Below are positions 23,117-28,112 of a DNA stretch of 28,112 bases, piece after piece (position 1 is the stretch's first letter; each line of letters opens with the position of its first letter). The notes under the pieces were generated by a model. It was not told the DNA's origin and did no database searches. It was given only the letters and a program-made list of their open reading frames with translations. The translations under genes and the position numbers were made by a program. Source of the stretch: CAZJHX01 sp964545715 (GTDB taxonomy: Bacteria; Myxococcota_A; UBA9042; GCA-2863065); the NCBI GenBank assembly GCA_964545715.1, contig CAZJHX010000142.1, forward strand, positions 1 to 28,112. The letters run 5' to 3'.

Positions 23117-23866
23117 GTGACGACGCCTGGCTCCTGGTGGCGCGACGAGCGCTTTTGGCGCGACATCGGGCCCTATATGTATAACGAGCCGGAGCTCCAA
23201 CGCGGGCTGACCGACACCGACGCTATCATCGACGAGCTGGAGCTGGAGCCGGGCGCGCGCATTCTCGACGTCGGCTGCGGCCCGGGGCGCCTGATCGTTC
23301 CGCTGACCGAGCGCGGCTACAAGGTTGTCGGGCTGGAGAACTGCAACGAGTACCGGCGCTGGGCGCGGATGTACGCGCAAAAGCGCGGTGTCGAGATCGA
23401 CGTAAGGCGAGCCAACTTCCTGGAGAAGGGCCTCGAGGACGAGCCGCCGTTCGACGCGGTGATCAACGTCCTGGCCATCGTCGGCTACTCGCCCGACCCG
23501 GCGCAGGACATCCTTGTGGTGCGGCGCCTCTTGGAGGCTCTGAAGCCGCTGGGCCAGCTGTACATGCAGACCGTGTCGGCCTCCGCCAGCGAGGGCACCG
23601 TTCGCTACGACGCGCCCGGCGGCACCTGCTACGTGCAGCGCCTGTTCGACCGCTCCACCATGACGATGGCCGCCACCTGGACGGTCGTGTCCGCCCACCA
23701 TCAGCGCTCTCACAAGAGCTGGCTGCGCGTCTACGAAAAGGCGCAGCTGGAGGGGCTGTTGCAGTTTTGTGGGTTCGCCGGCGTCAACGGCTATGAGTCC
23801 GTGGCCGAGAATCGGGTCGTACTGACAGCCGACCGGCCGGAGGGCGAGCTGAAGCCGCTAGGTTAG
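23117..23866 (+). CDS. SAM-dependent methyltransferase, class I
   Basis: A 249-residue protein with the SAM-binding loop ILDVGCGPGRLIVPL (49-63) after a helical N-terminus. VVGLENCNEY marks the end of strand 2, and FDAVINVLAIVGYSPD is strand 4 with the active-site region. It belongs to the Methyltransf_11/25-type family; the substrate is not predictable. GTG 23117 has AGGGG upstream. It follows map after ten bases. The ILDVGCGPGR loop is intact, so I expect activity. The end is 10 bases from the end of the convergent MopE-repeat gene. Confidence 0.88.
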   Translation: MTTPGSWWRDERFWRDIGPYMYNEPELQRGLTDTDAIIDELELEPGARILDVGCGPGRLIVPLTERGYKVVGLENCNEYRRWARMYAQKRGVEIDVRRANFLEKGLEDEPPFDAVINVLAIVGYSPDPAQDILVVRRLLEALKPLGQLYMQTVSASASEGTVRYDAPGGTCYVQRLFDRSTMTMAATWTVVSAHHQRSHKSWLRVYEKAQLEGLLQFCGFAGVNGYESVAENRVVLTADRPEGELKPLG

Positions 23867-23876
23867 CTCTGGCGGG

Positions 23877-26800
23877 TTACTCGAGCACGCGGACGGCGCA
23901 CTCGATGCCGCCCTTGCCCTGGTTCAAGTTGTCGGACTCAAAGCACGCAAACGCGTACGGCACCGCCTGCGGTCCGCCGATGGTCAAGCTGGGGTTGGTC
24001 TGCGCGCCGGGACCGTTGGACAGCGTCTGCACCGTTTTGGGCACGAGGTCCGCGCCAAACTGCTGGATCTGGATGCCGGACAGCTGGCCGTCGCCCGCGT
24101 TCTCTTCCTCCCACACCAGGACCAGCTCGCCGGCGCCGGTGGTGGCGATGTCCGCGCTGCGTTGGAAGCCGGTCTGCGGCTTGTCGTTGCCCTGATCGGT
24201 GACCAGGATCTCGGTGCTGATCTTTCCGCCGCTGCTGTCGAAGGTGCGCAGGTAGATGTCATCGCCGCCGTCGACCGTCGTGCCCGTCCAGACCGCCGCA
24301 AAGCCGTTGCCGAATGGCGTCAGCGCGACGTCCTGCTTGTCGAACGCGAGGTCCTCGTCGATCAGGGCGAACTCCGTGCCGGTGGGCAGCCCTTTGGTGT
24401 CCAGAATGCGCCCGTAGACGCCCCACTTCTCGGTGTTGATGTTGGAGTCGCTCCACGCGACCACGAACTGATCGTTGGCCAATGAGGCGACCGCCGGGCG
24501 GACCTGGTTGTTATCCGTCGTCGTGTTGACAAGCTGCTCCCCGCCGCTGAGCGGCAGCAGCTTGAAGTCGGTGGTGTCACCCTTCTTGATGTCGTAGGCG
24601 CGCGCCATGATGTCGGTTCCGTTGCCGGTCGGGTGGGCATTCGTCTGCCAGATCACGAGCGCACCCTTGATAGTGCTCTTGCCCGGTATGCGGCGGTCCG
24701 CGACGCGTGGCCAGCTCTGCTCGAACTCGAGCGTCTCGTTGACCGTCACGACTCCTGCCAGCCCCCCGGCCCCGGTCAGGCTGTAGACCCGCGCCTGGAT
24801 GTTGCCCGGATCGGTGCCGAATGGGGACTGCCACACAAACGTGGTCGCATAGTCACCGGACTTGTAGGCCGAGGCGTCGCCGCGCAGGGTCGACCCGCTG
24901 GATTTCGGGACGACAAAGTCTGCCTGTATATCCGCTGTCGGGGTGAGCAGCTGCGCTGCCATGTTGAACGTGGGATCGGCGCCCGCGTGGTACACGACCG
25001 CCGGCTGATTGAACGAGCTCAAAAAGACCGACGGCGCCAGCGCCTGCGGGAAGCTGGGATCGTCCTTGCCGGGGTCCGCCTGCTTGTCGTCGTGGTTGAG
25101 GCAGATGCCCTTGAACCCCAGCAGGCACTGGGTGCCTTCCGGGCAGGTGGCGAAGTCGTAGTCGTTGCCGGTCTCGTCGCAGGTCAGCAGGGTGCTCTGC
25201 GAGTCGTCGCAGTTAGTGGTCCCGGCGATGCACACGCCGCAGATCGCGTTGCACGTGTCGTCCTCGACGCAGACGCCTTCACACGGATTTTCGAAGTCCG
25301 GGGCCCAGCCTGTGGCCGTGCACTGGGCGATGTGGTGGATGTCTTGATCGTCCACATAGCAGGTGGAGGACGGCGTGGCGGGGTCCGAGTCCGCGATGTA
25401 CTCGGTTCCGCAGCCACCCTCGACACCCGGGCAGTGCGCAGGGCTGGAGACGCAGTACGTCTTGAGGTTGTACACGTCGGGGCGACACAGGCCTGATAGG
25501 CACTGGCCGTCCTCTTCGCACTCGGCGCCGGCCGGGCACACGCCCTCGTCCACCTCGCCGTCGCAGTCGTTGTCCAGGCCGTCGCAGGTCGTCTCCGGGT
25601 TCTGGTAGCCGTCCGTCGAGGCGAAGTTGCACTCCCAGCCGTCGCCCACGCAGAACGCGGTGATCTGGCCCGCGCACACGCCCTGGTTCGGGCAGCCCGT
25701 CTCGTCCGGATCGGGGTTGTTCTCGATGATGCCTTCGTCGATAAACCCGTCGCTGTCGTTGTCCAGGCCGTCGCAGGAGGGCTCGTCGCCGGGCTCGTAG
25801 CAGTGGTCGTAGTTGTACTCGTCGTAGTCGCAGTCCCACTCCTTGTTGCCGCCCTCCACGCACTTGGCGAAGACTACGTTCTCACCGCTGCACACGCCCT
25901 GCTTCAGGCAGGTGCTCTGCGCCAGGTCCGTGATTCCCTCGTCGACGATGCCGTTGCAGTTGTTGTCCAGGCCGTCGCAGGTCAGCTCGGCGCCCGCCTC
26001 GTAGCCGGGGACGTCGGTGAAGTCGCAGACGTACTTGCCCGCGGCGCAGGCGGCGGTGATCGGCGCGCCCTTGCACACGCCGACGTTGTGGCCCGGACAG
26101 TCCGTCGGCCCACCCACGATGTTCTCGTCGACCTCGCCGTCGCAGTCGTTGTCCAGCCCGTCGCACTCGGTCTCGTTGCCGGCCTGGTAGTCGTCGTTGT
26201 TGTAGGTGCAGGTCCAGCCGCCCTGCTCGCAGACCGCCTTGAGTCCGGCGGTGCATACGCCCACCTGCGGGCACTTGCCCACCGGGGCGACGAGCGCCGT
26301 CTGGTCGTCATCCGCGTCGGTCAGCCCGTCGCAGTCGTTGTCCAGCCCGTCACACAGCGTCTCGTTCTCTTCGTAATTGGGGACGTCATCGAACTTGCAG
26401 GTCACGGTGGCGCCGATACCGCACTGGGCGGTCGCCTGCTTGTTGCACACGCCCTTGGTCGCCTTGTCCTTGGACTTCTCGTCGCACTGCGCCGGCGTGA
26501 CGATGGCGGTCTCGTCCACCAGCCCGTCGCAGTCGTTGTCCACGCCGTCGCAGCTGGTCTCGTTGGGCTCGTAGCCCACGTTGGCCTGCGTCAGCGCGTC
26601 CAGGTTGCACTCCCACACGCCGGCGTTGCACGACGGCGCCAGGTGCTGCCCGCACACGCCGGACTTTGGACACTGGGTCTCGGACAAGAAGCCGTGGCCC
26701 GCGATGCCTTCATCGATGGTGCCGTCGCAGTTGTTGTCCAGTCCGTCGCACTTGGTCTCGCCGTTGGGCTGCCAGTTGGGGATGACCGTCTCGTAGTTGT

Positions 26801-27524
26801 CCGGATCGCAGTCCCACCCGTCCACGCCGGCGCATTTGATCTTGGGGATCTGCGCGCAGACGCCCAGGAAGCCGCACTCGGTCACGGCGTGCGCCCCCAG
26901 GTCCTCGTCGACGTCTCCGTCGCAGTCGTTGTCCAGCCCGTCGCAGGAGGCCTCGTCGGCCTCAAAAGTCGAGATGCCGGAGTAGTCACAGCGCCACAAT
27001 GGCTCCAAGTCGTCGTCCAGGCCCTGGCAGACGCTGGGCGCGCCGTCGCCGCATACGCCCTTGGGCTCGCCGTCTTCACCCGACGAGAGCAGGCTGCCTT
27101 TGCACCCGACGTCCACCGACCGGCCGATCTCCTCGTCGGTCTGGCCGTCGCAGTCGTTGTCCTTGCCGTCGCAGCTCAGCTCGACGTCTGCCTCGTAGTC
27201 ATCCGGGACGCCCTGGCACGTGGTCCACTCGCCCGTGTCGAAGTCACACTCGGGCTGAACGACGGCCACGCAGATGCCCGTCGCGGGCGGACAGGCAGGC
27301 CGGTCGGCTTGCACGCAGTTGGTGCCGCCGCCGCCGGTGTCCGTGCCGGTGTCCGTCGTGTCATCGGTGCCCGTGGTGTCGGTGGTCTCATCGCCGGTCT
27401 GATCCCCGGTTTCGACGGGGACCTCCACGACAACCTGTTCCTTGGGTTTGAGATCGACGAAGCAGCCGGCCGCCAGCAGGCCAACCAAGAGGACGGAAAT
27501 AAACCACCGGAATGTCGAGGCCAC
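23877..27524 (-). CDS. Lipoprotein with nine MopE-type metal-binding repeats
   Basis: A 1215-residue protein with a lipobox LLAAGC (Cys21) and a low-complexity Thr/Asp/Gly linker (about 38-67). Nine copies of a CDGxDNDCDGxxDE motif follow (the Putative metal-binding/MopE Pfam pattern), one about every 50-70 residues. Between them runs a conserved Cys-rich segment of the type CPxxGVC...C...WxC...YExxET. Unit 7 has CNG and unit 8 has NDSDG in place of NDCDG, so those lack a Cys. A second Cys-rich region (about 665-800) is followed by a large beta-rich C-terminal region (about 820-1215). The Asp-rich motif probably binds Ca2+ or another divalent metal. GTG 27524 has GAGGGG upstream. It lies 9 bases after the gene at 27534, so the two are one operon. 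Expected at the cell surface. Confidence 0.9.
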   Translation of the reverse strand: MASTFRWFISVLLVGLLAAGCFVDLKPKEQVVVEVPVETGDQTGDETTDTTGTDDTTDTGTDTGGGGTNCVQADRPACPPATGICVAVVQPECDFDTGEWTTCQGVPDDYEADVELSCDGKDNDCDGQTDEEIGRSVDVGCKGSLLSSGEDGEPKGVCGDGAPSVCQGLDDDLEPLWRCDYSGISTFEADEASCDGLDNDCDGDVDEDLGAHAVTECGFLGVCAQIPKIKCAGVDGWDCDPDNYETVIPNWQPNGETKCDGLDNNCDGTIDEGIAGHGFLSETQCPKSGVCGQHLAPSCNAGVWECNLDALTQANVGYEPNETSCDGVDNDCDGLVDETAIVTPAQCDEKSKDKATKGVCNKQATAQCGIGATVTCKFDDVPNYEENETLCDGLDNDCDGLTDADDDQTALVAPVGKCPQVGVCTAGLKAVCEQGGWTCTYNNDDYQAGNETECDGLDNDCDGEVDENIVGGPTDCPGHNVGVCKGAPITAACAAGKYVCDFTDVPGYEAGAELTCDGLDNNCNGIVDEGITDLAQSTCLKQGVCSGENVVFAKCVEGGNKEWDCDYDEYNYDHCYEPGDEPSCDGLDNDSDGFIDEGIIENNPDPDETGCPNQGVCAGQITAFCVGDGWECNFASTDGYQNPETTCDGLDNDCDGEVDEGVCPAGAECEEDGQCLSGLCRPDVYNLKTYCVSSPAHCPGVEGGCGTEYIADSDPATPSSTCYVDDQDIHHIAQCTATGWAPDFENPCEGVCVEDDTCNAICGVCIAGTTNCDDSQSTLLTCDETGNDYDFATCPEGTQCLLGFKGICLNHDDKQADPGKDDPSFPQALAPSVFLSSFNQPAVVYHAGADPTFNMAAQLLTPTADIQADFVVPKSSGSTLRGDASAYKSGDYATTFVWQSPFGTDPGNIQARVYSLTGAGGLAGVVTVNETLEFEQSWPRVADRRIPGKSTIKGALVIWQTNAHPTGNGTDIMARAYDIKKGDTTDFKLLPLSGGEQLVNTTTDNNQVRPAVASLANDQFVVAWSDSNINTEKWGVYGRILDTKGLPTGTEFALIDEDLAFDKQDVALTPFGNGFAAVWTGTTVDGGDDIYLRTFDSSGGKISTEILVTDQGNDKPQTGFQRSADIATTGAGELVLVWEEENAGDGQLSGIQIQQFGADLVPKTVQTLSNGPGAQTNPSLTIGGPQAVPYAFACFESDNLNQGKGGIECAVRVLE

Positions 27525-27533
27525 GGCCCCCTC

Positions 27534-28112
27534 CTAGAAACGTATGGATGACCGAAACAGCACGCCGCCTGGGCGTGGTTCTGCGCCGAATTGGATGTTG
27601 GATCCCTGATCGCTGTCCCCGGCCGGCGTTGAGCTGGAGCCGAGCCAGTCCAGTATGAGCAGTGTCGCGCCGGCGGCGACGAGGACGCCGGCTGTCGGGA
27701 CGAGGATGTTGGTCAGGGTTTGGTTGCTCTCGACCGTGCTCTCAAGATCCGCGAAGCGCTGCGCATAGTCCGCCTCCAGGCCTGTGAGTTCGCTGGCCTC
27801 AGTCGCCGCGTTCAGTGTCAGCATCGATGTGGCGATGAACCCACCAGTGGCGGCGATGCCCAGGCCCACCGCGGTCCAGCCGGTGATCGGCATCCAGTCG
27901 ACGCCCGGGCCCGTCTTGATGTCCAAATCCGGGTCGGGATCCGGGTCCGGATCGGGCTCCGGCTCGGGCTCCGGGTCCACCTGGTCGGGATCGGGCTCAG
28001 GCTCGGGCTCGGGATCCGGCTCCGGCTCCGGCTCGGGGTCGGGCTCCGGCTCCGGCTCGGGGGGCGCGTCCGGCTCGTCGGCTACGGGGTCCGGGTCCGG
28101 CTCCGGCTCGGG
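27534..28112 (-). CDS. Glu/Asp-Pro repeat membrane protein (N-terminus missing)
   Basis: The frame is open to the right edge, so about 192 C-terminal residues are seen. From the edge inwards come about 60 residues of nearly unbroken (E/D)P dipeptides (EPEPEPDPDP...), then a membrane span (about 75-97, GWTAVGLGIAATGG) and a helical segment (ASELTGLEADYAQRFADLES). A second span (LTNILVPTAGVLVAAGATLLIL) and a short polar tail ending VLFRSSIRF follow. The EP/DP run is rigid and acidic and may cross a gap in the envelope, as Pro-rich linkers of TonB-type proteins do (inference). A GTG at 27980 lies inside the repeat and is only an in-frame Val codon. It is in operon with the MopE-repeat gene. Confidence 0.75.
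   Translation of the reverse strand, partial: PEPEPDPDPVADEPDAPPEPEPEPDPEPEPEPDPEPEPEPDPDQVDPEPEPEPDPDPDPDPDLDIKTGPGVDWMPITGWTAVGLGIAATGGFIATSMLTLNAATEASELTGLEADYAQRFADLESTVESNQTLTNILVPTAGVLVAAGATLLILDWLGSSSTPAGDSDQGSNIQFGAEPRPGGVLFRSSIRF

Noticed and set aside
25803..27551. 582-residue frame on the plus strand
   Set aside because: Antisense to the MopE-repeat gene; its Val/Ala/Gly-rich repeats simply mirror the repeat DNA.
27534..27980. Complete 148-residue gene starting at GTG 27980
   Set aside because: The frame stays open with the same EP/DP repeat beyond 27980 to the window edge, so the GTG is an internal Val codon and the gene is truncated.
1..28112. CRISPR array, tRNA/rRNA genes, transposases or prophage genes
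   Set aside because: None seen. The only regular repeats are inside coding sequence (150-bp units, MopE units, EP/DP run).

Overview
The window is about 28 kb of GC-rich, gene-dense bacterial chromosome. The gene content suggests a deltaproteobacterium in the broad sense (Myxococcota or Bradymonadota-like). The clues are a lipoprotein with nine MopE-type metal-binding repeats, a Cys-rich repeat protein ending in a lamin-tail domain, an FHA-sigma54 activator, a protein with a MYXO-CTERM-like sorting tail, a VWA lipoprotein, and a large barrel-like protein resembling a deltaproteobacterial family. This placement is inferred from gene content; there is no rRNA gene to confirm it.

Layout. 1-1828 (+): 3' part of a secreted protein with 150-bp (50-aa) Cys-rich tandem repeats and a lamin-tail domain. 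1858-3381 (-) and 3477-3944 (+): a divergent pair, an FHA-sigma54 activator and an unusual protein that reads as two HU domains fused in tandem. 3957-6610 (-): probable operon of a CPBP membrane protein, DksA and a MATE exporter. 6725-7564 (+): outer-membrane barrel. 7565-8869: 1.3 kb without a credible gene. It holds three copies of a 17-bp palindrome, several hairpins, and about 1 kb that folds into many short helices, with tetraloops and G-U pairs that make sense only on the + strand; I read it as a large structured non-coding RNA of a class I do not recognise. 8870-12773 (+): VWA lipoprotein, a nucleotidyltransferase-fold protein without the usual signature motif, and an outer-membrane protein. 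12790-14507 (-): a 60-aa Cys protein and mpl. 14630-16739 (+): a single-span membrane protein of unknown function and a dimethylargininase-type amidinohydrolase. 16693-18324 (-): PrsW protease and a D-cysteine desulfhydrase/ACC-deaminase family enzyme, directly abutting. 18348-20795 (+): hisS and a TPR lipoprotein. 20776-22247 (-): an 86-aa barrel-like protein coupled to the MYXO-CTERM-like protein. 22352-23866 (+): map and a SAM methyltransferase. 23877-28112 (-): the MopE-repeat lipoprotein and, upstream of it, a Glu/Asp-Pro repeat membrane protein cut by the right edge.

How the genes fit together. Housekeeping functions (hisS, map, mpl, dksA) alternate with cell-envelope and surface functions: lipoproteins, barrels, Cys-rich repeat proteins and two intramembrane-protease families. 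Most operons are only two or three genes, often overlapping or with gaps of 0-30 bp, and several promoters sit close to the start codon. I see no tRNA, rRNA, CRISPR array, transposase or prophage gene.

The best candidate for something undescribed is the structured RNA at about 7765-8745 with its palindrome-bearing upstream region. The tandem-HU protein at 3477-3944 is second.
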